From Streptomyces finlayi (GTDB lineage Bacteria > Actinomycetota > Actinomycetes > Streptomycetales > Streptomycetaceae), in assembly GCF_014216315.1 (NCBI RefSeq), contig NZ_CP045702.1:6758001-6822000 (forward strand): a DNA stretch of 64,000 bases. The letters are read 5' to 3'. Positions 11,278 through 20,804 of this stretch are shown here, one piece after another. The translations under genes were made by a program, and so were the position numbers. Position 1 is the stretch's first letter. Every line of letters starts with the position of its first letter. Under the pieces are notes generated by a model. It did no database searches. It saw only the letters and a program-made list of their open reading frames with translations, and was not told the DNA's origin.

Positions 11278-11895
11278 ATGGCTGCAACATCCCGGGGGAC
11301 GTCCCCCGTACCCCCGGACGTACGTCCGCGGCTGACCGTGCTCTCCGGCCCTTCGGGTGTCGGCAAGAGCACGGTCGTCGCGCATATGCGCAAGGTCCAC
11401 CCCGAGGTCTGGCTGTCCGTATCGGCCACGACCCGCAAGCCCCGACCCGGCGAACGCAACGGTGTCCACTACTTCTTCGTGGAGAACGAGGAGTTCGACA
11501 AGCTCGTCGCCAACGGCGAGCTGCTCGAGTGGGCGGAGTTCGCCGGCAACCGCTACGGCACGCCGCGCCGCGCCGTCCTCGACCGCCTGGAAGCGGGTGA
11601 GCCGGTGCTGCTGGAGATCGATCTCCAGGGCGCCCGGCTGGTCCGCGAGTCCATGCCCGACGCACAGCTGGTCTTCCTGGCTCCGCCGAGCTGGGACGAA
11701 CTGGTGCGCCGGCTCACCGGCCGCGGGACCGAGGCCCCCGACGTGATCGAGCGCAGGCTCGCCGCCGCCAGGATCGAGCTGGCCGCGGAGTCCGAGTTCG
11801 ATACGACACTTGTCAACACCTCGGTCGAGGATGTAGCGCGTGAGCTGCTAACCTTGATGCTGCAGGCTTCCGGCCTCCGTGGCAGCAGCGACTGA
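11278..11895 (+). CDS. gmk: Guanylate kinase Gmk
   Basis: 205 residues. Phosphorylates GMP to GDP. The P-loop GPSGVGKST is at residues 24-32 (Lys30), followed by the GMP-binding segment (SVSATTRKPRPGE and YFFVENEEFD). The N-terminus has about 15 extra residues before LTVLSGPSG, common in streptomycetes. The ATG at 11278 is 13 nt after the sIHF hairpin with little Shine-Dalgarno. rpoZ follows 73 nt downstream, an association (gmk-rpoZ) widespread in bacteria. Confidence 0.96.
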   Translation: MAATSRGTSPVPPDVRPRLTVLSGPSGVGKSTVVAHMRKVHPEVWLSVSATTRKPRPGERNGVHYFFVENEEFDKLVANGELLEWAEFAGNRYGTPRRAVLDRLEAGEPVLLEIDLQGARLVRESMPDAQLVFLAPPSWDELVRRLTGRGTEAPDVIERRLAAARIELAAESEFDTTLVNTSVEDVARELLTLMLQASGLRGSSD

Positions 11896-11968
11896 CACGG
11901 AGAACGAACACCACGGAACCGCGCGATCAAAGATCTCTTTGGTCTCCACCCCCTTCGGAAGGCAGAGA

Positions 11969-12241
11969 GTGTCCTCTTCCATTTCCACGCCCGAGGGCAT
12001 CATCAACCCGCCGATTGATGAGCTCCTCGAGGCCACCGACTCGAAGTACAGCCTTGTGATCTACGCCGCCAAGCGGGCGCGTCAGATCAACGCGTACTAC
12101 TCGCAGCTCGGTGAAGGTCTCCTCGAGTACGTCGGTCCGCTTGTCGACACCCACGTGCACGAGAAGCCGCTCTCGATCGCGCTCCGCGAGATCAACGCGG
12201 GACTGCTGACCTCCGAGGCCATCGACGGCCCCGCGCAGTAA
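11969..12241 (+). CDS. rpoZ: RNA polymerase omega subunit RpoZ
   Basis: 90 residues from the GTG at 11969 (VSSSISTPEGIINPPIDELL), matching the usual Streptomyces length. The omega core motif DSKYSLVIYAAKRARQIN is present. Helps fold and assemble beta-prime; rpoZ mutants of streptomycetes are defective in development and antibiotic production. Followed by a strong terminator hairpin. Confidence 0.96.
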   Translation: MSSSISTPEGIINPPIDELLEATDSKYSLVIYAAKRARQINAYYSQLGEGLLEYVGPLVDTHVHEKPLSIALREINAGLLTSEAIDGPAQ

Positions 12242-12260
12242 GCAGGACAGAGCACCTTCA

Positions 12261-12295
12261 CCACAGGCCCGGCGGTCCCACCGCCGGGCCTGTGG
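12261..12295 (+). terminator. Terminator after rpoZ
   Basis: Perfect 16-bp stem (12261-12276 with 12280-12295, ending in GGCGGT/ACCGCC) with a 3-nt loop, followed by TGTCTT. Ends the gmk-rpoZ transcript. Confidence 0.85.
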
Positions 12296-12356
12296 TGTCT
12301 TATGGGACGGTGCGTACGCAGCCGGGTGCGCCGGATCACAAGTGCGGGGAGAGGCA

Positions 12357-13559
12357 GTGGACAAGCCGAAGGTCGTCCTGGGGGTCAGCGGAGGCATCGC
12401 CGCCTACAAGGCGTGCGAGCTGCTGCGCCGGCTGACAGAGTCCGGTCACGACGTCCAGGTCGTGCCGACCGAGGCGTCGCTGCACTTCGTGGGGGCCGCC
12501 ACCTGGTCGGCACTCTCCGGCCACTCCGTGTCGACCGAGGTCTGGAACGACGTCCACCAGGTGCCGCACGTCCGCACAGGGCAGGCCGCCGACCTCGTCG
12601 TCGTGGCGCCCGCGACCGCCGACATGCTCGCCAAGGCCGCCCACGGTCTCGCCGACGACCTCCTCACCAACACGCTGCTCACCGCCCGCTGTCCGGTGGT
12701 CTTCGCGCCCGCCATGCACACCGAGATGTGGGAGCACCCGGCCACCCAGGAGAACGTCGCCACGCTGCGCGGGCGCGGGGCCGTCGTCATCGAACCGGCT
12801 GTCGGCCGGCTCACCGGAGTCGACACCGGCAAGGGCCGGCTGCCCGACCCGGGCGAGATCTTCGAGGTGTGCCGCCGGATCCTCGCCAGGGGAACCGCCG
12901 CCACCGACCTCGCGGGCCGCCATGTGGTCATCAGCGCGGGCGGTACGCGCGAACCGCTCGACCCCGTCCGCTACCTCGGCAACCGCTCCTCCGGGAAGCA
13001 GGGCTACGCCCTGGCCCGCACAGCGGTCGCCCGGGGCGCGCGGGTCACCCTCGTCGAGGCGAACACGGGTCTGCCGGATCCGGCGGGAGCCGAGGTGCTG
13101 CGGGTGGGGACCGCCGTTCAACTGCGCGAGGCCATGCTGAAGGCCGCCGCCGACGCCGACGTGGTGGTGATGGCGGCGGCCGTCGCCGACTTCCGTCCCG
13201 CGGTCTACGCGACGGGCAAGATCAAGAAGAAGGACGGGCACGAGCCCGAGCCGGTGGCCCTGGTCCGTAACCCCGACGTCCTCGCCGAAATCTCCGCCGA
13301 CCGGACCAGGCCGGGTCAGCTCGTCGTCGGCTTCGCGGCCGAGACGGACGACGTGCTGGCCAACGGTCGTGAGAAGCTCCGTCGCAAGGGCTGTGACCTG
13401 CTGGTCGTCAACGAGGTGGGGGAGCGCAAGACCTTCGGCTCCGAGGAGAACGAAGCCGTCGTGCTGGCCGCCGACGGCGGCGAGACCTCGGTGCCTCACG
13501 GCCCCAAGGAAGCCCTGGCCGACACGGTCTGGGACTTGGTGGCGGCCCGCTTCGGTTAG
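12357..13559 (+). CDS. coaBC: Bifunctional phosphopantothenoylcysteine decarboxylase / synthetase CoaBC
   Basis: 400 residues, two domains. CoaC flavoprotein (about 1-185): VVLGVSGGIAAYKACELLR and the APAMHTEMWEHP lid. CoaB synthetase (about 190-400): VVISAGGTREPLDPVRYLGN and the KIKKKDG lysine cluster. Makes 4-phosphopantetheine for coenzyme A in two steps. The GTG at 12357 follows GGGGAGAGG; the in-frame GTG at 12342 would lack a good ribosome site. metK follows after 241 nt. Confidence 0.96.
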   Translation: MDKPKVVLGVSGGIAAYKACELLRRLTESGHDVQVVPTEASLHFVGAATWSALSGHSVSTEVWNDVHQVPHVRTGQAADLVVVAPATADMLAKAAHGLADDLLTNTLLTARCPVVFAPAMHTEMWEHPATQENVATLRGRGAVVIEPAVGRLTGVDTGKGRLPDPGEIFEVCRRILARGTAATDLAGRHVVISAGGTREPLDPVRYLGNRSSGKQGYALARTAVARGARVTLVEANTGLPDPAGAEVLRVGTAVQLREAMLKAAADADVVVMAAAVADFRPAVYATGKIKKKDGHEPEPVALVRNPDVLAEISADRTRPGQLVVGFAAETDDVLANGREKLRRKGCDLLVVNEVGERKTFGSEENEAVVLAADGGETSVPHGPKEALADTVWDLVAARFG

Positions 13560-13800
13560 ATTCCGGGTTCCCTCTTCCGGGTTGCCGAAAGTATCAGAAA
13601 GCGGATGTTTATCCCGCTCGGCGGGAGGGATTGTCACACTGGCGTCATCAGTGCCGCATGTCACAGAACTCCCAAGGGGCGAGACGCGCGGCCCAATCGC
13701 CGGAAGCGACCGATAAACTGGCCGACGGAATGTGCCGGGCGCAGCTCCCGGACGTTCCATCAATGATCAGCCAGCAGCCGCTGCAACCTCAGGGAGCGAT

Positions 13801-15012
13801 GTGTCCCGCCGTCTCTTCACCTCGGAGTCCGTCACCGAGGGTCACCCCGACAAGATCGCTGACCAGATCAGCGACACCATCCTCGATGCGCTCCTGCGCG
13901 ACGACCCTTCCTCGCGCGTCGCCGTCGAGACCTTGATCACGACGGGTCTGGTGCATGTCGCGGGTGAGGTCACGACCAAGGCCTACGCCGACATCCCGAC
14001 GCTCGTGCGCAACAAGGTCCTGGAGATCGGATACGACTCCTCCAAGAAGGGCTTCGACGGCGCCTCCTGCGGCGTCTCGGTATCCATCGGCTCGCAGTCC
14101 CCGGACATCGCGCAGGGTGTCGACACGGCGTACGAGCAGCGGGTCGGGGGTGACGAGGGCGACGAGCTCGACAAGCAGGGCGCCGGCGACCAGGGCCTGA
14201 TGTTCGGCTACGCGTGCGACGAGACGCCCGAGCTGATGCCCCTCCCGATCCACATCGCGCACCGGCTCTCGCGCCGGCTGTCCGAGGTCCGCAAGAACGG
14301 GACCATCCCGTACCTGCGCCCCGACGGCAAGACGCAGGTCACCATCGAGTACGACGGTGACAAGGCCGTCCGCCTCGACACGGTCGTCGTCTCCTCGCAG
14401 CACGCGTCGGACATCGACCTGGACTCGCTGCTCACGCCGGACATCCGTGAGTTCGTCGTCGAGCACGTCCTGGCGCAGCTCATCGATGACGGCATCAAGC
14501 TGGAGACCGAGGGCTACCGCCTCCTGGTGAACCCGACCGGCCGCTTCGAGATCGGTGGCCCGATGGGTGATGCCGGACTCACCGGCCGCAAGATCATCAT
14601 CGACACCTACGGTGGCATGGCCCGCCACGGCGGTGGCGCCTTCTCGGGCAAGGACCCGTCGAAGGTCGACCGCTCCGCGGCGTACGCGATGCGCTGGGTC
14701 GCGAAGAACGTCGTCGCGGCCGGGCTCGCCGCCCGCTGCGAGGTCCAGGTCGCCTACGCGATCGGCAAGGCCGAGCCCGTCGGTCTGTTCGTCGAGACCT
14801 TCGGCACGGCCACGATCGACACGGAGAAGATCGAGCACGCGATCGGTGAGGTCTTCGACCTGCGCCCCGCCGCGATCATCCGCGACCTCGACCTGCTGCG
14901 CCCGATCTACGCCCAGACCGCGGCGTACGGCCACTTCGGCCGTGAGCTCCCCGACTTCACCTGGGAGCGCACCGACCGCGTGGAAGCACTGCGCAACGCC
15001 GCGGGCCTGTAA
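13801..15012 (+). CDS. metK: S-adenosylmethionine synthetase MetK
   Basis: 403 residues from the GTG at 13801 (VSRRLFTSESVTEGHPDKIA), preceded by AGGGAG. Makes S-adenosylmethionine from methionine and ATP. ATP and Mg motifs include GHPDKIADQISD, DQGLMFGYA and GGGAFSGKDPSKVDRS. SAM dosage affects antibiotic production in streptomycetes. The 241 nt upstream contain no recognisable SAM riboswitch. Followed by a strong terminator. Confidence 0.97.
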   Translation: MSRRLFTSESVTEGHPDKIADQISDTILDALLRDDPSSRVAVETLITTGLVHVAGEVTTKAYADIPTLVRNKVLEIGYDSSKKGFDGASCGVSVSIGSQSPDIAQGVDTAYEQRVGGDEGDELDKQGAGDQGLMFGYACDETPELMPLPIHIAHRLSRRLSEVRKNGTIPYLRPDGKTQVTIEYDGDKAVRLDTVVVSSQHASDIDLDSLLTPDIREFVVEHVLAQLIDDGIKLETEGYRLLVNPTGRFEIGGPMGDAGLTGRKIIIDTYGGMARHGGGAFSGKDPSKVDRSAAYAMRWVAKNVVAAGLAARCEVQVAYAIGKAEPVGLFVETFGTATIDTEKIEHAIGEVFDLRPAAIIRDLDLLRPIYAQTAAYGHFGRELPDFTWERTDRVEALRNAAGL

Positions 15013-15037
15013 CGAACGCCCGCAGCCGAACGGCTCG

Positions 15038-15079
15038 CGCCGGGGCCCGGACACCGATCGTGGTGTCCGGGCCCCGGCG
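15038..15079 (+). terminator. Terminator after metK
   Basis: Perfect 18-bp GC-rich stem (15038-15055 with 15062-15079) and a 6-nt GATCGT loop, 25 nt after the metK stop. No U-tract. Confidence 0.85.
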
Positions 15080-15125
15080 TCGTGACGTCCGGCGCCTGTC
15101 AGTGCCGTCTGGTAGGAATTTGGCT

Positions 15126-17269
15126 GTGAGCAGCGACAACGAGCGGTCCGCCGAGCCGGACGCGGGGGCGCCGGAGCAGCTTGCGCTGATCCGGGAGACG
15201 GTGCGCAAGGCGCAGGTGCCGCGGGCCAAGCCGCGTACCTGGCGCGGGGCCGCGCTGGCCAAGGAACTGCCCGTCGCCCGGGTCCTGGTCAACAAGGGCG
15301 TGCTCCATCTCGACCAGTACTTCGACTACGCCGTTCCCGAGGAGCTCGACGCCGAGGCCCAGCCCGGTGTCCGGGTTCGGGTGCGGTTCGGCGCCGGCGG
15401 GCGCAACGTCCGCGGTGGCCGGCGCGAGGGAGGCGGCCTGATCGACGGATTCCTCGTCGAGCGGCGCGCCGAATCCGACTATCAGGGGGCGCTCGCCGCC
15501 CTCGCCTACATCGTCTCGCCCGAACCGGTGCTGGGTCCGGAGCTGCTCGCGCTCTCACGGGCGGTCGCCGACCGGTACGCGGGCAGCCTCGCCGACGTCC
15601 TCCAGCTCGCCGTGCCGCCCAGGAACGGCAGAGCCGAGTCCAAGCCGTCCCCGGACCCCATGCCGCCTCCCGCCCCGCCGGAGGCGGGGAGCTGGGAGCG
15701 GTACGGCCAGGGGCCCGCGTTTCTCCGGGCACTGGCCGATGGCGGAGCGCCGCGCGCCGTATGGACGGCTCTGCCGGGCCCGCACTGGCCCGAGGAGATC
15801 GCCAGGGCCGTGGCCGCCACGCTCGCCTCGGGACGGGGCGCGCTCGTCGTCGTACCGGATGGCCGGGCCGCGGCGCGGGTGGACACCGCGCTCACCGGGC
15901 TGCTGGGGGACGGTCGGCACACGCTCCTGACAGCGGACTCGGGTCCGGAGAAGCGCTACCGGCAGTGGCTCGCGGTGCGCCGGGGGTCCGTGCGGGCGGT
16001 CGTCGGGACGCGCGCCGCGATGTTCGCGCCCGTCGCCGACCTCGGCCTCGTCGTGATCTGGGACGACGGCGACTCCAGCCACAGCGATGACAACGCCCCG
16101 TTCCCGCACGTCCGGGAGGTGCTGGAGCTGAGGGCCGCGCATGGCAGATGTGGCTTTCTGCTCGGCGGCACCAGCTGCACCGTGGAGGCCGCCCAGCTCG
16201 TCGAGACGGGCTGGGCGCTGCCCCTGAGCGCGGACCGGGAGCAGCTGAGGAGGGCGGCGCCCCTCGTGCGTACCATCGGCGACGGCGAGCTGGCACGGGA
16301 CGGCGCAGCCCGGAGCGCCCGGCTGCCCAGCCTCGCCTGGCAGACGGTCCGGGACGGGCTGCGCACGGGTCCGGTGCTGGTGCAGGTGCCCCGCCGGGGG
16401 TACGCGCCCCGGCTGGCCTGTGAGCGCTGCCGGACACCCGCGCGGTGCCGGCACTGCGCGGGGCCGCTGGAGGCCCCGGACCAGCAGGACCTGAACTGTG
16501 CCTGGTGCGGGCGCGCCGAGACGTCCTGGCACTGCGAGAGCTGCGGGTCCTTCCGGCTCCGTGCCCAGATCGTCGGTGCCCGCAGGACGGCGGAGGAGCT
16601 GGGCAGGGCCTTCCCCGCCGTGCCGGTCCGCACATCCGGGCGCGACCACATCCTGGATTCGGTACCGAACGCGCCCGCACTGGTCGTGAGCACCCCGGGC
16701 GCCGAACCCGTCGCCGAGGGCGGCTACGCCGCCGCGCTGCTCCTGGACGCCTGGGCCATGCTCGGCAGACCGGACCTCAGAGCCGGTGAGGAGGCGCTGC
16801 GCCGGTGGACCTCCGCCGCCTCTCTCGTACGGGGGCAGGGCGAGGGCGGCACCGTGGTGATCGTCGCCGAGCCGACGCTGCGGGCCGTGCAGGCACTGGT
16901 GCGCTGGGACCCCGCCGGGTACGCGCGGCGCGAACTGGCGGAGCGGGCCGAGCTCGGCTTCCCGCCGGTGTCCCGGATGGCGTCCGTCACCGGTCCCGCC
17001 GAGGCGCTCGCGGCGTTCCTCGCTGCCGCGGAACTGCCGCCCGAGGCACAGATCCTGGGCCCGGTCCCGGTGTCGGCCGCCGAGCCAGGACGGCCGCGCA
17101 GGCCATGGGACGCTCCGCCGGGCGAGCCCTGGGAGCGGGTTCTGGTCCGGGTCGAGCCGGGGCGGGGAGCGGCGCTCGCCGCGGCACTGAAGACGGCACA
17201 GGCGGCGAGGATGGCCAAGGGGGCGGCGACCCCGTCCGGATCAGGATCGATCCGCCGGACATCGGCTGA
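15126..17269 (+). CDS. priA: Probable primosomal protein N' PriA (3' end out of frame in this sequence)
   Basis: GTG start at 15126 (VSSDNERSAEP). The DNA-binding N-terminal domain (VARVLVNKGVLHLDQYFDYAVP) and a zinc-binding cysteine cluster (CERCRTPARCRHC through CAWCGRAETSWHCESCG) support PriA. The helicase core is degenerate: no GKT Walker A and IWDDGDSSH where DEEH is expected, as in other actinobacterial PriA. The expected C-terminus DPVRIRIDPPDIG, ending in TGA at 17267-17269, lies in a different frame from the rest. Five Gs at about 17219-17223 would need to be six to restore it. As written, the main frame runs on to 17834 across the antisense gene. Either a base error or a real frameshift mutation. 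Confidence 0.8.
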
Positions 17270-17294
17270 GATGCCGAGATGCCGAGATGCCGAG
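17268..17294. repeat. Three tandem copies of GAGATGCC after priA
   Basis: GAGATGCC occurs three times head to tail (17268-17291) plus a partial GAG, beginning within the priA stop codon. This is a short slippage-prone array 50 nt from the apparent priA frameshift. Confidence 0.8.
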
Positions 17295-17411
17295 CGGCCG
17301 ACATGGCAAGAGGCTGAGAGGTCGAGAGGCCACGGGCGCGCCGGGACAGGGGACTGCCCCGCCGTGCGCGCGGCACGGAGGGGCAGGGGGAGTGGAGGCG
17401 GTGGAGGGCCG

Positions 17412-17984
17412 TCAGCCGTTGCGCGGACCGGGGAACGCACCGGGGCGCAGTTCCTCCCGCAGCGAGGGAGCGGCCGCCGAGGGCTGGGGCGGCATCGATC
17501 GGGCCGTGGGCACGGAGGGAAGCGTGGGGCCGGAAGGCGCGACGGGAGTCCCCGGCGTGGTGGGGACGGTGGACACGGGCCGCTGCACGCCGTTCTCGGC
17601 GGCGACGGCCCCCTCGGCCGACGCGGTGCCGGCCGTGTTGCGCCGGGCGCCGTAACGGCGGTGCACCGCCTGCTTCGTGACCCCGAGGGCCGAGCCCACC
17701 GCGTCCCAGGAGAACCCGAGCGAGCGGTCGAAGTCGACCGCCGCCGTGACCAGGGTCTCGACGCTGTCCCGGAGTTCCTGGGCCAGGCGGACGGTGGGGG
17801 CCGGGGCCCTGCCGTAGACGACGAAGCCCGCTGACGGGCCGGAGCGGCGCGGACGGTAGACGTTGCCCAGCTGGGCGGTGAGGGTGCGCAGCGCGTCCAC
17901 CTGCCGCCGGACCCGCTCGATGTCCCGCACCAGAAGATGCAGACTGGCCCGCGCTTGGGCGTCGTGGGTTGCGTGTTCGGCCAT
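17412..17984 (-). CDS. HTH-containing conserved hypothetical protein
   Basis: 190 residues from the ATG at 17982-17984 (MAEHATHDAQARASLHLLVR), preceded by GAGAGG. A coiled N-terminal region (VRDIERVRRQVDALRTLTAQ) is followed by a helix-turn-helix-like segment (FSWDAVGSALGVTKQAVHRR, about residues 115-135) and a low-complexity Pro/Ala/Thr-rich tail. Likely a small DNA-binding protein of unknown target. It is divergent from fmt and convergent with priA; the frameshifted priA frame would run antisense through it. I recall this kind of protein next to priA in other streptomycetes. Confidence 0.8.
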   Translation of the reverse strand: MAEHATHDAQARASLHLLVRDIERVRRQVDALRTLTAQLGNVYRPRRSGPSAGFVVYGRAPAPTVRLAQELRDSVETLVTAAVDFDRSLGFSWDAVGSALGVTKQAVHRRYGARRNTAGTASAEGAVAAENGVQRPVSTVPTTPGTPVAPSGPTLPSVPTARSMPPQPSAAAPSLREELRPGAFPGPRNG

Positions 17985-18233
17985 GAAGAAGCCTCTCGAA
18001 CCGGCGATGAAAGGGATCGGGGCCGCGCCGAGGCGGCCCGCTTCGGTCAATCTCCTTTGACAACGCGCCACCGGGTGATGTGGTCACGCTGTCGGGGCGT
18101 ATGCGCATATGTGAGGGGCGCGCGGCCACGCGTACGCCCCCCGGCACAGGCGCGGAGCCGGGGGGAACCAGAGGCCCTAGACTGGTGTGCTGCTCATCAC
18201 CGTACGTTTCGGCCCGAGAGGCAGTCAGCCCCC

Positions 18234-19166
18234 ATGAAGCTCGTCTTCGCAGGCACCCCAGAGGTAGCCGTACCCGCCCTGGACGCACTGCTCGCCTCCG
18301 GCCGTCACGAAGTGGCCGCCGTCATCACCCGGCCCGACGCACCGGCCGGGCGGGGGCGCCGGCTGGTCGCCAGCCCCGTCGCCGAGCGCGCCGAGGAGGC
18401 CGGGATCGAGGTCCTCAAGCCCCTCAAGCCGCGGGACGAGGACTTCCTCGCACGGCTGCGCGAGATCGCGCCCGACTGCTGTCCCGTCGTCGCCTACGGG
18501 GCGCTGCTGCCCAAGGCCGCGCTCGCCGTGCCCGCCCGGGGCTGGGTCAACCTCCACTTCTCGCTGCTGCCAGCCTGGCGCGGCGCCGCCCCCGTGCAGC
18601 ACGCGGTCATGGCGGGCGACGAGGTGACCGGAGCCTCGACGTTCCTCATCGAGGAGGGGCTGGACTCGGGACCGGTGTACGGCGTCCTCACCGAGGAGGT
18701 GCGGCCCGCAGACACCGCGGGCGATCTCCTGACCCGGCTCGCCTTCGCCGGTGCGGGGCTGCTCGCCGCGACCATGGACGGCATCGAGGACGGTGTGCTG
18801 CACGCGGTGCCGCAGCCGGACGAGGGCATCACCCTCGCCCCCAAGATCACCGTCGAGGACGCGCAGGTGCAGTGGTCCGCCCCCGCGCTGCGGGTCGACC
18901 GGGTGATCCGGGGCTGCACCCCCGCTCCCGGCGCCTGGACGCTCTTCCGCGGGGAACGGCTCAAGCTGATCCAGGCCGCACCGGTCCTGGACCGGACCGA
19001 CCTGGCCCCGGGCGAACTGTCCGTCGCCAAGAACAACGTCTACGTCGGCACCGGCTCGCACGCCGTGGAGCTGCTCTGGGTCCAGCCGCAGGGGAAGAAG
19101 CCGATGAAGGGCGCCGACTGGGCGCGCGGGGTGCGGATCGTCCCGGGCGAACTGGTGGGCGTGTAG
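18234..19166 (+). CDS. fmt: Methionyl-tRNA formyltransferase Fmt
   Basis: 310 residues. Formylates initiator Met-tRNA using 10-formyl-THF. Motifs MKLVFAGTPEVAVPAL (N-terminus) and HFSLLPAWRGAAPVQ (catalytic His and tRNA-contact loop) are present, with the C-terminal OB-like domain from about residue 205. ATG at 18234 with upstream GAGAGG. rsmB follows after 55 nt, as in many bacteria. Confidence 0.97.
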   Translation: MKLVFAGTPEVAVPALDALLASGRHEVAAVITRPDAPAGRGRRLVASPVAERAEEAGIEVLKPLKPRDEDFLARLREIAPDCCPVVAYGALLPKAALAVPARGWVNLHFSLLPAWRGAAPVQHAVMAGDEVTGASTFLIEEGLDSGPVYGVLTEEVRPADTAGDLLTRLAFAGAGLLAATMDGIEDGVLHAVPQPDEGITLAPKITVEDAQVQWSAPALRVDRVIRGCTPAPGAWTLFRGERLKLIQAAPVLDRTDLAPGELSVAKNNVYVGTGSHAVELLWVQPQGKKPMKGADWARGVRIVPGELVGV

Positions 19167-19221
19167 CCGCGACGTACCCTGTGAGGGATCGTCCTCTCAC
19201 CACCAGCGGAGCACCTTTCTC

Positions 19222-20658
19222 GTGACAGACCAGCAGCGTCGCCGTCCTGCCAAGCCGCATCGCCGTCCTCAGAAGGACCCCGTACGGTTCCTCGCCTTCG
19301 AGGCGCTGCGGGCCGTCGACGAACGCGACGCGTACGCCAACCTCGTTCTGCCTCCCCTGCTGAAGAAGGCACGGGCGAAGGGTGACTTCGACGGCAGGGA
19401 CGCGGCGCTCGCGACCGAGCTGGTCTACGGGACGCTGCGCAGGCAGGGGACGTACGACGCGATCGTCGCCGCCTGCATCGACCGGCCGCTGCGCGAGGTC
19501 GACCCGCCCGTGCTGGACGTCCTGAACATGGGGGTGCACCAGCTGCTGGGCACCCGGATTCCGAACCACGCCGCCGTCTCGGCCAGTGTGGAGCTGGCCC
19601 GGGTGGTGCTGGGGGAGGGGCGTGCCAAGTTCGTCAACGCCGTCCTGCGCAAGGTGACGGCGCACGACCTGGACACCTGGGTGGAGCAGGTCGCCCCTTC
19701 GTACGAGAAGGACGCCGAGGACCATCTCTCCATCGTCCACTCGCATCCGCGCTGGATCGTCTCCGCCCTCTGGGACGCCCTCGGCGGCGGCCGTGCGGGC
19801 ATCGAGGACCTCCTCGAAGCGGACAACGAGCGGCCCGAGGTGACCCTGGTCGCCCGGCCGGGACGCTCCACCACCGATGAACTCCTGGCCGCGCTCGGCG
19901 AGGACAACGGCCTTCCGGGCCGCTGGTCGCCCTATGCGGTACGGATGGCGGAGGGCGGCGAGCCCGGCGCTCTGACGGCCGTCCAGGACGGCAGCGCGGG
20001 AGTGCAGGACGAGGGCAGCCAGCTCGTCGCCGCCGCCCTGGCCAACGCCCCGGTCGAGGGCAGGGACACCCGCTGGCTCGACGGCTGCGCCGGACCCGGT
20101 GGCAAGGCGGCCCTGATGGCGGGTCTCGCCGCCGGCCGGGGCGCCGCGCTGCTCGCCGCGGAGAAGCAGCCGCACCGCGCGCGGCTGGTCGAGCGTTCGC
20201 TGGCCGGGAACCCGGGCCCGTACCAGGTGATCACCGCCGACGGCACCCGCCCGCCGTGGCAGCCGGGCTCCTTCGACCGGGTCCTGATGGACGTACCGTG
20301 CTCCGGACTGGGTGCGCTGCGCCGTCGGCCGGAAGCCCGCTGGCGACGCAAGGCCCAGGACCTCGAGAGCTTCGCCCCGCTGCAACGCGGCCTGCTGCGC
20401 GAGGCGTTGAAGGCCGTGCGGATCGGCGGGGTCGTCGGGTACGCGACGTGTTCACCGCACCTCGCGGAGACCAGGGTGGTCGTCGAGGACGTACTCAAGG
20501 GCCGGGGCGGGCAGCAGTCCTTCGAGGCCGAGTGGGTGGACGCGCGTCCCCTGATGCCGGGAGTGCCCGCACTGGGCGAGGGACCGGACGTTCAGCTCTG
20601 GCCCCACCTGCACGGCACGGACGCGATGTACCTCGCGCTGCTGCGGCGCACCGGCTGA
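19222..20658 (+). CDS. rsmB: 16S rRNA (cytosine967-C5)-methyltransferase RsmB (Sun/Fmu)
   Basis: 478 residues. N-terminal NusB-like RNA-binding domain (about 20-150), then a Rossmann methyltransferase with SAM motif WLDGCAGPGGKAALMA and the two catalytic cysteines in DVPCSGLG and YATCSPH. GTG start with GGAGCAC upstream. Typical fmt-rsmB-rpe order. Confidence 0.95.
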   Translation: MTDQQRRRPAKPHRRPQKDPVRFLAFEALRAVDERDAYANLVLPPLLKKARAKGDFDGRDAALATELVYGTLRRQGTYDAIVAACIDRPLREVDPPVLDVLNMGVHQLLGTRIPNHAAVSASVELARVVLGEGRAKFVNAVLRKVTAHDLDTWVEQVAPSYEKDAEDHLSIVHSHPRWIVSALWDALGGGRAGIEDLLEADNERPEVTLVARPGRSTTDELLAALGEDNGLPGRWSPYAVRMAEGGEPGALTAVQDGSAGVQDEGSQLVAAALANAPVEGRDTRWLDGCAGPGGKAALMAGLAAGRGAALLAAEKQPHRARLVERSLAGNPGPYQVITADGTRPPWQPGSFDRVLMDVPCSGLGALRRRPEARWRRKAQDLESFAPLQRGLLREALKAVRIGGVVGYATCSPHLAETRVVVEDVLKGRGGQQSFEAEWVDARPLMPGVPALGEGPDVQLWPHLHGTDAMYLALLRRTG

Positions 20659-20804
20659 TCCAGAAGCCGGTCCGCCTGCACAGCGCGCGGACCGGCAGGC
20701 AAATGACCGGCGAAAAGCCGGGATTACGTGAACTGTGATGATCCCGTGAGGCTTTGGGGCGCACCGAGGCGTGGAAGTGGCGCGGAACGTGGCAGGCTGG
20801 GGGC

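Noticed and set aside
13560..13800. SAM riboswitch upstream of metK
   Set aside because: None of the conserved SAM-I, SAM-II or SAM-IV cores could be recognised in the 241-nt leader.
17270..17834. Extended PriA C-terminus of about 190 residues
   Set aside because: Low-complexity Gly/Arg-rich sequence antisense to the HTH gene; the conserved tail sits in another frame, so this is a frameshift product, not a domain.
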